Below are positions 37,205 through 47,578 of a DNA stretch of 64,000 nucleotides, piece after piece. The position numbers were made by a program, and so were the translations under genes. The stretch covers positions 496,001 to 560,000 of the forward strand of contig NZ_SNQG01000003.1 in assembly GCF_004378255.1 (NCBI RefSeq). The letters run 5' to 3'. Position 1 is the first letter of the stretch. The number at the start of each line of letters is the position of its first letter. The DNA is from Mucilaginibacter phyllosphaerae (GTDB lineage: Bacteria > Bacteroidota > Bacteroidia > Sphingobacteriales > Sphingobacteriaceae). Below the pieces are notes generated by a model. It was not told the DNA's origin, did not search any database, and saw nothing but the letters and a program-made list of their open reading frames with translations.

Positions 37205-37253
37205 AAACCCGGCTGACTCTCTATAATCAGCCGGGTTTATTTAAATTTTTTTA
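37205..37253 (+). terminator. Rho-independent terminator after the Met-rich gene
   Basis: AAACCCGGCTGA and TCAGCCGGGTTT form a perfect 12-bp stem with a 10-base loop, followed by an AT-rich tract with TTTTTTT. A strong intrinsic terminator. Confidence 0.85.
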
Positions 37254-37342
37254 TTAGTTTTATGTAAGCTTTTTGAAATAATTGCGACTAAGTCAATAGT
37301 TAAGCAGAATAAAGAGTTGTCATTCAAAATATATAATTTTAT

Positions 37343-37350
37343 TATCTTCG
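37343..37350 (+). promoter_or_regulatory. -7-like element TATCTTCG
   Basis: TATCTTCG differs from TAnnTTTG at one position and ends 4 bases before the GTG start at 37355, again the leaderless spacing seen elsewhere in the window. Confidence 0.35.
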
Positions 37351-37354
37351 AATT

Positions 37355-37723
37355 GTGAAACGCTCCGCGCTTATCTTATTAACGGCTATTTACCTGTTAT
37401 CCTGTGTGGGTATCGGGGTGAACCGTTTTTATTGCTGCGGTAAGCTGGCTTCGGTTAAAATTACTTACGCTACGACAGATCATTCTGATAAGGATAATTG
37501 CTGCAAAAACGATATCAAATCCTTTAAGGTAAAGGATACCCACGTTAACACAACAGTTTTCGCTTTAAGTGATCTTTCACCGGTGATCCTGCCGACATTA
37601 AGCAACTGGAATGCCATTGTCCCTGTAAAGGAAAAAACAGCAGCAATCGGCTATCAAAGCCACGCCCCACCTGGGAGTGCTGCTACACCGATCTATACTT
37701 TAAACTGCGCCTACAGGATCTGA
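37355..37723 (+). CDS. HYC_CC_PP family protein (classical form)
   Basis: 122 residues starting with GTG. The signal-like N-terminus (RSALILLTAIYLLSCVGIGV) leads to RFYCCGKLASVKITY, then DNCCKND, and SHAPPGSAATPIYTL near the end, which is the F/H-Y-C, CC and PP pattern that names the family. No His-rich linker, unlike the relatives at 21437 and 25632. It precedes a CPMHP protein and the cus operon; a role in Cu/Ag handling outside the inner membrane is likely but untested. Confidence 0.8.
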   Translation: MKRSALILLTAIYLLSCVGIGVNRFYCCGKLASVKITYATTDHSDKDNCCKNDIKSFKVKDTHVNTTVFALSDLSPVILPTLSNWNAIVPVKEKTAAIGYQSHAPPGSAATPIYTLNCAYRI

Positions 37724-37844
37724 TCTGTATTTTCTTAGTCCGTACTTTCTGTACCCGGCTATCTTTTCCGTCTTAATCCATCTTAATTCATAACCCCGTA
37801 TAGGTTTTACCTATGCTATTTATTCATTTTTAAATTTTAACAAC

Positions 37845-38093
37845 ATGAAAAAGTTAATGCTGATGGCTGTTGCCATCCTGTTTTCGGCCGCGACCGTTTT
37901 TGCAGCCAGTGGTATCAATGCGGTATCCGACACCACCCAAACCAAAAAAGCAAAACCGGCCAAAGTACAATACACTTGTACCATGCACCCGGAAGTATTG
38001 AGTGACAAACCTGGCAAATGCCCAAAATGTGGTATGACCCTGGTTAAGAAAGTGGGTGCTGAAAAGAAACCTGCAGCAAAAATGAAAATGTAA
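37845..38093 (+). CDS. Secreted heavy-metal-binding domain protein (CTMHP type)
   Basis: 82 residues: signal peptide (MKKLMLMAVAILFSAATVFA), a Lys-rich linker, then one heavy-metal-binding domain (YTCTMHPEVLSDKPGKCP...CGMTLV). The same domain opens both CusB-type adaptors downstream and the oxidase at 31175. A free periplasmic form could deliver metal to the RND pump. Confidence 0.88.
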   Translation: MKKLMLMAVAILFSAATVFAASGINAVSDTTQTKKAKPAKVQYTCTMHPEVLSDKPGKCPKCGMTLVKKVGAEKKPAAKMKM

Positions 38094-38100
38094 TTCATTT

Positions 38101-38123
38101 CAGCCCCGCTAATGGCGGGGCTG
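38101..38123 (+). terminator. Hairpin between the metal-binding protein and cusA
   Basis: CAGCCCCGC and GCGGGGCTG form a 9-bp GC-rich stem with a 5-base loop. No long T-run follows, so partial termination or RNA processing could lower cusA expression relative to the small metal-binding protein. It covers the ATG at 38112, arguing that cusA starts at 38139. Confidence 0.6.
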
Positions 38124-38138
38124 ATTAAAGCAATTAAG

Positions 38139-41100
38139 ATGATCAATCAATTGATAAGCCTGTCCTTAAAAAACAGGTATCTCGTACTGCTGGTTTCCAT
38201 CGGGCTTTTTGCCTGGGGCGTTTACGCCGTTCGTGAAAACCCCATCGATGCCATACCCGACCTGTCGGAGAACCAGGTCATCGTATTTACCGAATGGCAG
38301 GGCCGCAGCCCGCAGATCATGGAAGACCAGGTGACCTATCCGCTGGTGAGCAACCTTCAAGGCATCCCTAAGGTAAAAGCTATCCGCGCCACATCCATGT
38401 TCGGGATGAGCTTTGTATATGTGGTTTTTGATGGTAAGGCAGATGTATACTGGGCACGAAGCCGTGTGCTGGAACGGTTGAACTATGCGCAGCGCTTACT
38501 CCCGCAAGGTATCATCCCAACATTGGGGCCGGATGGTACAGGAGTGGGCCACATTTTGTGGTACACTTTAGATGCCAAAGGTATTGATCTTGGCGAACAG
38601 CGAGCGTTGCAGGATTGGTATGTGAAATTGGGTTTGCAAACAGTACCCGGGGTGAGCGAAGTAGCCTCTTTCGGCGGCTTCGAGAAGCAATACCAGGTTA
38701 ATATCGATCCGCATAAGCTCAACTACTACAATATTCCGCTATCACAGGTGCTTAAAGCGGTAAAGAGTAATAACAATGATGTAGGCGGCCGGAAGTTTGA
38801 GATGAACGGAACCGGGTACATTGTGCGGGGGCTTGGCTATATCAAGAGCTTACAGGATGTAGAAAATATAGCTATCGGTACTATCAAAACGATACCGGTT
38901 AGGGTAAAAGATGTCGCCACGGTTCAAATGGGCGGAGATCTACGCCTGGGAATATTTGACCAGAACGGAGATGGTGAAGCCGTTGGCGGTATAGTGGTGA
39001 TGCGTTACGGGGAGAATGCCGATAAGGTGATCCATGCGGTTAAAGACAAGATGGCCGATATTCAAAAAGGCTTTCCGCCAGGTGTTAAATTCAAGATCGC
39101 TTATGACAGGAGCGAACTGATCGAAAGCGCCATAGGCTCCGTAAGGCATACACTGATCGAGGAAATGATCACCGTATCCATCATCGTTATCCTGTTCTTA
39201 TTGAGTTTTAAAAGTGCATTAAGCATTATTATTCAAATCCCCATTACCATCGCGGCCAGCTTTATTTTGCTCAATGCCTTTGGCATATCCTCTAATATAA
39301 TGTCATTGACCGGTATCGCGCTGGCTATAGGCGTTATCGTCGATAACGGCATCGTGATGGTAGAGAATTCACACCGCAATTTATCCATTGCACAAGAAAA
39401 AGAAGGTCATGACGACAGCAGAAAGAATTAAGATAATTGAGGCATCCTGCAAGCAGGTAGGGCGGGGTGTGTTCTTTTCCACGCTCATCATAGTTGCTTC
39501 TTTCCTGCCGGTATTTTTACTGGAAGGCCAGGAAGGTAAACTATTCGGGCCTTTAGCCTGGACAAAAACCTTTATCCTCGCTATCGATGCTATCCTTGCC
39601 GTTACCTTAGCTCCGGTACTGATCTCCTTTTTCCTGAAAGGGAGACTGCGGACAGACGATCATAACCCCCTAACCAGAACCCTCGAAAGAGTATATCGCC
39701 CGATACTCGACTGGTGCGTTACCTGGCGCAAAACAACAATAGGGATTAACGTCATCGCGTTAATTATCAGCATACCGCTTTTAATGAGCCTGGGCAGCGA
39801 ATTTATGCCACCATTAGATGAAGGTACTATCCTGTTTATGCCGGTGACTATGCCCGATGTGTCCAATACGGAAGCCAAGCAGCTATTGCAGGTGCAGGAT
39901 AGGATCATCAAAAGTATTCCCGAAGTAAAAAACGTTCTGGGTAAAGCAGGGCGCGCTAATACGGCTACAGACAATTCGCCGATCAGCATGGTAGAAACCA
40001 TCATCCTGTTAAAACCAACCAGCGAATGGCGCAAAGGGATCAAAAAAGAAGACATTATTGATGAACTAAACGCCAAATTGCAGATTCCCGGCGTGGTAAA
40101 CGGCTGGACACAGCCTATTATCAACCGCATCAATATGCTTTCAACCGGTATCCGTACCGATGTAGGGTTAAAGATCTACGGACAAAATATCGATACGCTA
40201 TACGCCTTATCAAATAAAATGAAGGCCGCGTTAAATGGAATAAACGGCATCAAGGACATTTATGTTGACCCCATCACCGGCGGCAAATACCTCGATATAC
40301 AGATCAACAAGGATGCGATAGGCCGCTATGGTTTAAGTGTGGATGATGTGAACGAGGTGGTTGAAAGCGCGTTAGGCGGAATGAGCCTGACACCGACAAT
40401 TGAGGGCCGAAGAAGATTTAGTGTGAACCTGCGCCTGGCACAGGACTACCGCAGCAACCTTGATGCGATCAAACGCACACTGGTGCAAACCCCCGGTTAC
40501 GGGCCTATCCCCTTATCATCCGTTGCCGATATCACGATCAGCGACGGGCCTTCGATGATCCAATCGGAAAACGCGCTGTTACGTGGCGCGGTGTTATTTA
40601 ATGTCCGTGACCGTGACCTCGGTAGCACGGTAAAGGATGCACAGGAAAGGTTGAATACGATGGTAAAAAGCTTGCCAAAAGGCTATTATATGGAATGGAG
40701 CGGCCAGTATGAAAACCTGATCAGGGCGGAACACACCTTGAAAGTGATCCTCCCTATTGTGCTGCTGATCATATTTGCTTGCTTATATTTTGCTTTTCAT
40801 TCTATCCGGGAAGCGTTTTTTAGTCTGATCTCCATTCCCTTTGCCCTTATCGGCGGGGCTTATATGGTGTATTTCTTTGGAGTGCACTTATCAGTGGCGG
40901 TAGCTGTAGGGTTTATTGCGCTGTTTGGCATAGCGGTAGAAACGGGTATTGTTATGGTTATTTACCTGAACGATGCGATGCAGCAACTGGTAGCTTTAAA
41001 AGGCAATTCTAAGGAAACCATTACCAAAGAAGACCTGCGAATTTATGTAATGAACGGCGCGGTAAAACGTTTGCGGCCCAAATTGATGACCGTTTGTGTG

Positions 41101-41301
41101 GCCCTGTTTGGATTAGTACCTGTATTATGGGCAACAGGAACAGGCAGCGATGTCATGCTGCCCATTGTGCTGCCTATGATAGGCGGGGTTTTAACCTCTT
41201 CGACACATATTCTTTTAGTAACGCCGCTCATCTTCCTGATGGTTAAGGAATACGAGTTAAAGAAACTCGGTAAACTGGAAGTATTAGAAGTAAACCATTA
41301 A
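38139..41301 (+). pseudogene. cusA: CusA-type Cu/Ag RND pump, interrupted by one frameshift
   Basis: The first frame (MINQLISLSLKNRYLVL) runs through TM4 (IGVIVDNGIVMVENSHRNL, the Cu/Ag HME4 type) and stops at 39431. The rest of a normal CusA, from MTTAERIKIIEASCKQVGRG to the end, is in the next frame to 41301. The frames cross in an A-rich tract at 39400-39412. One extra base restores an RND pump of about 1050 residues with no other damage. It could be a real mutation, a sequencing error in the A-run, or slippage. The operon partners TolC and CusB follow intact. Confidence 0.85.
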
Positions 41302-41305
41302 TCAA

Positions 41306-42538
41306 ATGAAAACTAAAGAAACAATATACTTAACACTGCTTTGCTTCGCCGGCCTAACCGCAAAAGCACAGGTACAGTATTTACCGATAGACAGCGTAAT
41401 GGCTCGAATTGACCTGAACCCCTCGTTGCTTTCTTTTGATGGCAAGATAAGTGCAGAAGATGCATACGTAGCGGGCGCAAGAAGCCTGGAGGCACCTAAG
41501 ATCAGCGCGGGCCAATACCAGGTCAACTACCAGCCAAAACCTTATGCTGGGTGGTTCATGATCTATGGTGAGCAAACATTTACCAATCCCGTCAAACTCC
41601 GGGCGAAAGAAGACTATCTGAAAGGGGTATCCAAAGTAACGGCGGAAGATAAAAATTACCTGAAAAACCAGCTTTTCGCGCAGGCTCGGTCAGCCTATTT
41701 TGACCGGGTAGTGCTGGAAAAAAAGCTGGCTTTGCTGAAAAGCACACAGGGGCTATTGGAATATATGATTAAAGACGCCAATATCAAGCTGACCTACGGA
41801 AAGGAAAAACTAAGCAATATTTACAAAGCTAAAGCTGACCTGTACCAATTAGATAATACAAGGGAATTGCTGAACAATGAAATACAGCAAAAAAACATCA
41901 TGCTCAATACATTAATGAACAGAGATAAGCGGGAGGCATTTTCGGTAGATACCAACGTGGTAATCAGAGATTATGAAACTTCGTTAACTGATACTTCATC
42001 ATTGGCCACATCCCGCAGTGATATCAGAGGGATCAGCCGCAGCATTGAATTGCAGCAGCTTAATGCCAAAGCAGAATATAGCAAGCGGAAACCAGACTTC
42101 GGCATTCAGGCTGGCCACATGATAGGGTTCAATAATACACCAAGTCAATATACCCTAATGGGAGTCATCACCATACCTATCGTGCCATGGGCCTCTAAAG
42201 GATACAAAGCGAACCTAAAAGGTATCCGTTATGAACAGGAAGCGTTAGCACAAAAGAAGGTGGATGTTTTAAACCAGGCTGAAGGGCAGATCGCCGCCTT
42301 AAAAGCGGATATCAGCAGCAGGAAAAGGTTACTGATTAATTACCGGCAAAATATCATTCCCGCTCAACAGAACAGCTACAAGACTGCCCTGCTATCTTAC
42401 GAGCAAAATACGGGGGATCTTCCATCGGTGCTGAATGGTATTAAGGATCTGCAAATGGTACGAATGGAAGCACTTGACCGCTTACAGGAACTATTACGAT
42501 TACAGGTTGCTTACGAAAAGGAAAATGAAAAATATTAA
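41306..42538 (+). CDS. TolC-family outer-membrane factor (CusC-like)
   Basis: 410 residues with a signal peptide (MKTKETIYLTLLCFAGLTAKAQ) and two halves of coiled-coil repeats (VLEKKLALLKSTQGLLEYM; VLNQAEGQIAALKADISSRK). The product forms the outer-membrane channel of the Cus-type system. It starts 4 bases after the cusA stop and overlaps the next gene by 14 bases. Confidence 0.88.
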   Translation: MKTKETIYLTLLCFAGLTAKAQVQYLPIDSVMARIDLNPSLLSFDGKISAEDAYVAGARSLEAPKISAGQYQVNYQPKPYAGWFMIYGEQTFTNPVKLRAKEDYLKGVSKVTAEDKNYLKNQLFAQARSAYFDRVVLEKKLALLKSTQGLLEYMIKDANIKLTYGKEKLSNIYKAKADLYQLDNTRELLNNEIQQKNIMLNTLMNRDKREAFSVDTNVVIRDYETSLTDTSSLATSRSDIRGISRSIELQQLNAKAEYSKRKPDFGIQAGHMIGFNNTPSQYTLMGVITIPIVPWASKGYKANLKGIRYEQEALAQKKVDVLNQAEGQIAALKADISSRKRLLINYRQNIIPAQQNSYKTALLSYEQNTGDLPSVLNGIKDLQMVRMEALDRLQELLRLQVAYEKENEKY

Positions 42539-43787
42539 AATAGTGTTCGGCTGCATATTATTAACGTCAATGTTAAGTAGTGCCTGTTCTGATAAGAAAG
42601 TAAAAACCATGCCTGTGGCCGATGAAAAAATGACCGGTAAATTTACCTGCCCTATGCACCCCCAGATCATGGAGGACCACATCGGTAATTGCCCGATATG
42701 CGGGATGTCGCTGGTAAAAAAATCAGGCACCGCTGGTAAAAGCGCGGGGATTAGCCTACTTACTGTTTTACAACCTGTCAATTCCACGGTGATATCAAAC
42801 GTTAAGGCCGTTCATCCCGAGCAAAAAACGGTACCGACCCAAATTTCGGCACAGGGCTACCTTGATTTTGATACGCGCACCTTCAATAACATCGCTGCAC
42901 GATTTCCGGGGCGTATCGAAAAATTATATCTTAAATATAGATTTCAGCAGGTACATCGCGGGCAGCGCATCTTTGATGTATACAGCCCCGAAATGGTCAC
43001 CGCACAACAAGACCTGTTGTTTTTAAACGCAAACTCCCCGCAGGAAACTAATCTGATCAGCGCCGTGAAGCAAAAATTGTTGCTATTGGGGATGACAACC
43101 GGCCAGGTAAACCAGGTGATAATTTCGGGGAAATTATATTACAGCCTGCCTGTTTTTAGCCCCTACCAAGGCTATATTACTGATGTGCCTGGCAATCGTA
43201 TGGCAGGCACTGCCTGGCAAAGTCAAGGAATGGCTTTTGAGAGCAACAGCCCGTTAACGATAAAAGAAGGCATTTATGTGGAAACCGGGCAAACCGTTTT
43301 TAATGTGATTGATCCAAGCCGGCTATGGGCTGTTATTAAAGTCGATCCGGCGAGCTTAGCCGCTTTAAAATTAAACCAACGTGTGAAAATATCCATACCC
43401 GACCAGCCAGAAGTAAGCATTAGCGGGAAAGTGGATTTTATAGAACCGGTTTTGCAAAGCGGCGATAAAACCACCAGTATCCGGGTTTATATTAAAAACG
43501 ATGCCCATCATTTAAAAGTGAACAACCTGGTACAGGCAACGATACAAACGGGCGAAACCGCGGGCTTGTGGATACCCCGGACGGCGATTACCGACCTGGG
43601 GCAAACAAAAATAGTATGGATAAAAGACGGCAGTGTTTACCGGGCGCATCAGATAACCACCGGAATGAGCCATAATAATGAGATCGAGATAAAGAACGGT
43701 TTAAGCGCTACCGATAATGTTGCCGCAGATGCCCAATATTTAACAGATAGTGAAAGCTTTATTAAAACGGACAACCATGAAAAATAA
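42525..43787 (+). CDS. cusB: CusB-type RND adaptor with metal-binding domain (1)
   Basis: 420 residues from the ATG at 42525; an upstream extension inside the TolC gene is not coding. Lipoprotein signal (MLSSAC), then a heavy-metal-binding domain (FTCPMHPQIMEDHIGNCP...CGMSLV), then the adaptor core (ISAQGYLDFDTRTFNNIAAR, FPGRIEKLYLKYRFQQVHRG, YSPEMVTAQQDL) with beta-barrel and membrane-proximal domains. It overlaps both the TolC gene (14 bases) and the next adaptor (11 bases). Confidence 0.9.
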   Translation: MKNIKIVFGCILLTSMLSSACSDKKVKTMPVADEKMTGKFTCPMHPQIMEDHIGNCPICGMSLVKKSGTAGKSAGISLLTVLQPVNSTVISNVKAVHPEQKTVPTQISAQGYLDFDTRTFNNIAARFPGRIEKLYLKYRFQQVHRGQRIFDVYSPEMVTAQQDLLFLNANSPQETNLISAVKQKLLLLGMTTGQVNQVIISGKLYYSLPVFSPYQGYITDVPGNRMAGTAWQSQGMAFESNSPLTIKEGIYVETGQTVFNVIDPSRLWAVIKVDPASLAALKLNQRVKISIPDQPEVSISGKVDFIEPVLQSGDKTTSIRVYIKNDAHHLKVNNLVQATIQTGETAGLWIPRTAITDLGQTKIVWIKDGSVYRAHQITTGMSHNNEIEIKNGLSATDNVAADAQYLTDSESFIKTDNHEK

Positions 43788-45018
43788 CCAGATAAAATAC
43801 TTGCTGCTGGCTTTTACAGCTACCATTATTCTTGCGGCGTGTAAACAAAAAGTACCGGCCAAGCCCGAAACTATGGATATGGTAAAAAAAAGTAATGCGT
43901 ATTACACCTGCTCAATGCATCCGCAGATCCATGAAGACCATCCGGGGGATTGCCCTATTTGCAGTATGAAACTGATAAAGGTTGAAAGTACCTCAAACAT
44001 GGACAATATGAATATACCCAGCCTCAGGCTGACGGCCATACAGGTCCAATTAGCCGATATACAAACAGATACTGTTAGGGAGCAAAACATCGGCGATCAG
44101 AAAACGCTTACAGGAACGGTTACTACCGATGAAAACAAGGCAGAAGATATAAGTGCCCGCATACCCGGCAGGATACAGCGATTATTTGTAAAGACTATAG
44201 GAGAAAAAATAGGGGTAGGCCAGGCTATTTATTCCATTTACAGCGAAGAGTTGCTGGAAGCTGAGAGAGAATATTTATTAGCCAGTCAGCAGCAAAAGCA
44301 GCTTAATAACCCTGATGTAGATTATGCTCAATTGATAGACGCCGCAGCGCATAAACTCCAGTTATGGGGCTTGTCCCAATCGCAGATCAAAACACTGGCA
44401 TCATCCGGAAAGGTGTCTGCAATAGTCCCCATACTGAGCAAGGTTAACGGGACGGTAAGCGATATTATGGTACGCGAGGGCGACTATGTGACCGAAGGAA
44501 TGCCCATCATGAAAACCCAGGGATTAAATCGCTTATGGGTGGAGGCACAGCTTTATGCAAATGAAACCGGAAACTATAAAGAGAATAATATCGTAAAGGT
44601 TTCCTTTCCAGATCTAGACGATGCATTGATCAAAGGTAAGGTGGAATTTATAAATCCGGAGTTGTCAGCTACATCAAAAGTGGATCTGATTAGGATAAGT
44701 ATCCCCAACCCGCAAGGTTTGATCCGGCCCGGTATGCAAGCGTATATCGCTATAGGTGGTGGCAATTCCAGTTCGTTAGCAGTACCCACTTCGGCTGTCC
44801 TCACCAATGGCAAGGGTAGCATAGTTTATGTGAAAAATACGGATGGTAGTTTTTCACCGAGAATGATCAAAACAGGTACCGGTAACCAAAACTATTTGCC
44901 TATTTTATCAGGCTTAAATTCAGGTGACGTGGTCGTTATCAATGGTGCGTATTTATTAAACAGTGAAGCCATCTTTAAAAACGGGAGCGGCAACACGATG
45001 GCCGGGATGAAAATGTAG
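43777..45018 (+). CDS. CusB-type RND adaptor with metal-binding domain (2)
   Basis: 413 residues from the ATG at 43777. Lipoprotein signal (TIILAAC), heavy-metal-binding domain with the second Cys pair altered (YTCSMHPQIHEDHPGDCP...CSMKLI), and an adaptor core (LTGTVTTDENKAEDISARIP, YSIYSEELLEAEREYL). A second, diverged adaptor in the same operon is unusual; RND trimers need six adaptors and could use a mixed ring. It ends 6 bases before the convergent metallophosphoesterase gene. Confidence 0.9.
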   Translation: MKNNQIKYLLLAFTATIILAACKQKVPAKPETMDMVKKSNAYYTCSMHPQIHEDHPGDCPICSMKLIKVESTSNMDNMNIPSLRLTAIQVQLADIQTDTVREQNIGDQKTLTGTVTTDENKAEDISARIPGRIQRLFVKTIGEKIGVGQAIYSIYSEELLEAEREYLLASQQQKQLNNPDVDYAQLIDAAAHKLQLWGLSQSQIKTLASSGKVSAIVPILSKVNGTVSDIMVREGDYVTEGMPIMKTQGLNRLWVEAQLYANETGNYKENNIVKVSFPDLDDALIKGKVEFINPELSATSKVDLIRISIPNPQGLIRPGMQAYIAIGGGNSSSLAVPTSAVLTNGKGSIVYVKNTDGSFSPRMIKTGTGNQNYLPILSGLNSGDVVVINGAYLLNSEAIFKNGSGNTMAGMKM

Positions 45019-45024
45019 GTTAGC

Positions 45025-45681
45025 TCAATAGGCTTTTCGTAATCTGTCCGCCAATTCGTCCGATAAAGGGCTTTCTTCAATAGCCAGGGCCGCTTTTTCT
45101 ATATCATAAGAAAATCGGATGAAATCGATATTTATAGTATCCGTAATGGTAATTATCACATAACAACCCATTGGGTTACCATCTTTTGGCTTCCCAATAG
45201 AACCAATATTAATCACATGCTTATCGCCAATAATGCGGTGATAAGGCAAATGTGAATGTCCCACACAAAGCACATTGGCCTTTGCTTCTGCCATCATATC
45301 CTGTACATAGCCTTCGTCCGCATCTTCCAATACGTATTCGTTGATGCTGCGGGTGCTGCCATGTGCCAGCACAATATTTAAGTGGTCATTGTTAAGCTGA
45401 TATTCCAGTTTGATATGTGCCGGTAAGGTATTCAGGTAAGCGCGGTTTTCTTCCGTGACCAATTCATAAGCATAGCCTTTTACCTTTTGGTCATGGTTGC
45501 CTGCCAGCGTAGCAATACCGCGCTTGCGTATTTCGGCAATAATTTCATTCGGCCAGATGTTGTAGCCTATCATATCGCCTAAGCAATAAACCGCATCCAC
45601 CCTACGATTGTCCAGGTCAGCCAGGAATGCATCGAAAGCCGGTAAGTTGGCGTGTATATCTGAAAAAAGTGCGAACTTCAT
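45025..45681 (-). CDS. Metallophosphoesterase, YfcE-like (1)
   Basis: 218 residues. The calcineurin-like metal ligands are all present: FSDIHAN, LGDMIGY, GNHDQ, VGHSHLPYHR and the intervening His (LAHGS). No signal peptide, so cytoplasmic. Paralogue of the gene 1 base upstream; both end the arsenic operon. The substrate may be a phosphodiester or phosphoprotein; a link to arsenic is by position only. Confidence 0.85.
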   Translation of the reverse strand: MKFALFSDIHANLPAFDAFLADLDNRRVDAVYCLGDMIGYNIWPNEIIAEIRKRGIATLAGNHDQKVKGYAYELVTEENRAYLNTLPAHIKLEYQLNNDHLNIVLAHGSTRSINEYVLEDADEGYVQDMMAEAKANVLCVGHSHLPYHRIIGDKHVINIGSIGKPKDGNPMGCYVIITITDTINIDFIRFSYDIEKAALAIEESPLSDELADRLRKAY

Positions 45682-45682
45682 C

Positions 45683-46453
45683 TTAACCGTTTCTTAACAT
45701 GTCAGCGTATTCATTAGGCAGCGGGCTATCCTCAACCGCTTTTGCTGCTCTCTCTATGTCATAATCGAAGCGGATAAACTCCACCTGTATGCTGTCCTTG
45801 TCTTTTATTGAACTGTTCTCATTGATATGCAACAACACATAGCCGCCTCGCGGGTCTTTGTCTTTTGGTTTACCCACCGAACCAATATTGATGGCATGTC
45901 TGTAGTGGGTATCTCCGATAATTTGAGTTGGTAATACCCGATGGTAAGGCTGGTGGGTATGACCAAAGCACATCACATCGGCATCAGCCGTTTCCATAAT
46001 ACGCAGCATACTTTTTTCGTCTCTATCCTCAAACAAGTATTCATTTACCTTGCGCGGGCTGCCATGCACAAACAACACGTTCAGTTTATCATTGTTAAGT
46101 TGGAACTCCAAACGGATATGTGCCGTTAAGGTGCGTAAATAAGCCCGCTGCTCGTCTTTCACCACCTCGTTGGTATAAGCGATAGATATTTTGCCCAAGG
46201 CTTTTTCCTCGTCTGTTTTATAAGCACAGCCGCAATCATCACTATGGCGGCCAATACCAAAGTCATAGTTGCCGGTGATGCAGGGAATATTGCGTTTGCG
46301 GATCTCATCAATAACTTCATTCGGCCAGATGTTATAACCTACCAGGTCGCCCAAGCAATAGATGGCATCAGGTTTTTGTGTTTCCACATTGGCAAAGAAT
46401 GCTTCCAATGCTGGCAGATTCGCGTGTATATCTGAAAAAAGAGCAATTTTCAT
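45683..46453 (-). CDS. Metallophosphoesterase, YfcE-like (2)
   Basis: 256 residues. FSDIHAN, LGDLVGY, GNYDFGIG (Asp kept, His replaced by Tyr), FVHGSPR and FGHTHQPYHR. It has a 37-residue insertion with CGC (HSDDCGCAYKTDEEKA) compared with its downstream paralogue. The start shares one base with the acr3 stop (TAATG), so translation is coupled. Function in the ars operon unknown. Confidence 0.85.
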   Translation of the reverse strand: MKIALFSDIHANLPALEAFFANVETQKPDAIYCLGDLVGYNIWPNEVIDEIRKRNIPCITGNYDFGIGRHSDDCGCAYKTDEEKALGKISIAYTNEVVKDEQRAYLRTLTAHIRLEFQLNNDKLNVLFVHGSPRKVNEYLFEDRDEKSMLRIMETADADVMCFGHTHQPYHRVLPTQIIGDTHYRHAINIGSVGKPKDKDPRGGYVLLHINENSSIKDKDSIQVEFIRFDYDIERAAKAVEDSPLPNEYADMLRNG

Positions 46454-47535
46454 TATAAAGCTGTTAGAGTTTTAGAAGTATAATATTTCTTACGGAAATA
46501 AAAGGCGAGGTTCACTAAAGCGATCAAGGCAGGCACTTCGACCAATGGCCCGATTACCCCGGCGAAAGCTTCGCCTGAATTAATACCAAACACGCCTATG
46601 GCAACGGCAATCGCCAGTTCAAAGTTATTACCGGTTGCGGTAAAAGCAATTGAGGTAGAACGGGAATAATCCGCACCAAATGACTTGCCGATAAAAAAGC
46701 TCAGCACAAACATGATGGTAAAGTAGATAACCAGCGGTATAGCGATACGCAATACATCAAAAGGTATCTGTACGATCAGGTTACCTTTTAAGCTGAACAT
46801 CACCACGATGGTAAACAGCAATGCGATAAGTGTTATCGGTGAGATGAATGGGACATATTTGGTTTGGAACCATTCTTCACCTTTCAATTTGATTAAGGTG
46901 TAGCGACTGAGCACACCGGCAGCAAACGGAACGCCGAGGTAGATACCTACACTTTTGGCGATCTCACCAATCGTAATGTTTACCGCCAGTCCTTTTAAAC
47001 CGAATAACGGCGGCAGTACGGTGATAAACAGGTAGGCATAAACACTGTATAATAACACCTGGAAGATACTGTTTAAAGCAATTAACCCTGCCGCATACTC
47101 CCGGTTACCTTCAGCCAACTCATTCCAAACAACTACCATAGCGATACAACGGGCCAATCCTATCAGTATCAAACCAACCATATAGGCCGGATGGTCACGT
47201 AATAAGGTAATAGCTAATACAAACATCAATACCGGCCCGATGATCCAGTTCAAGATAAGCGAAGCGCTCAATACTTTGGTGTCCTTGAATACCTCGCCCA
47301 TGTTCTCGTATTTTACTTTGGCCAGCGGCGGATACATCATTAATATTAAGCCAATAGCTAACGGAATATTGGTTGTACCACTCGAAAAAGAGTTAATAAA
47401 ATCAGATGACGAGGGAATGAAATAGCCGATACCTACGCCAATGGCCATTGCCAGGAATATCCATAAGGTTAAGTAGCTATCGAGGAAGCTTAATTTTTTA
47501 CGTTCGGCCACCGGGGCACAGTTGTTTGCTGACAT
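46453..47535 (-). CDS. acr3: Arsenite exporter of the ACR3 family
   Basis: 360 residues with ten hydrophobic helices. The conserved ACR3 region [20 protein letters not shown] contains the essential TM4 cysteine, and [19 protein letters not shown] is the second signature. It exports As(III) across the inner membrane using the proton-motive force. Downstream of arsC and the ArsC-like gene in the same operon. Confidence 0.95.
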   Translation of the reverse strand: MSANNCAPVAERKKLSFLDSYLTLWIFLAMAIGVGIGYFIPSSSDFINSFSSGTTNIPLAIGLILMMYPPLAKVKYENMGEVFKDTKVLSASLILNWIIGPVLMFVLAITLLRDHPAYMVGLILIGLARCIAMVVVWNELAEGNREYAAGLIALNSIFQVLLYSVYAYLFITVLPPLFGLKGLAVNITIGEIAKSVGIYLGVPFAAGVLSRYTLIKLKGEEWFQTKYVPFISPITLIALLFTIVVMFSLKGNLIVQIPFDVLRIAIPLVIYFTIMFVLSFFIGKSFGADYSRSTSIAFTATGNNFELAIAVAIGVFGINSGEAFAGVIGPLVEVPALIALVNLAFYFRKKYYTSKTLTAL

Positions 47536-47578
47536 AATTTATTGCGTATATCGTGTTTTAATATGAATTGAGTATTAA

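Noticed and set aside
38112..38138. Upstream ATG for cusA
   Set aside because: It lies inside the GC-rich hairpin and adds residues not seen in the family; MINQLISLSLKNR at 38139 is the usual start.
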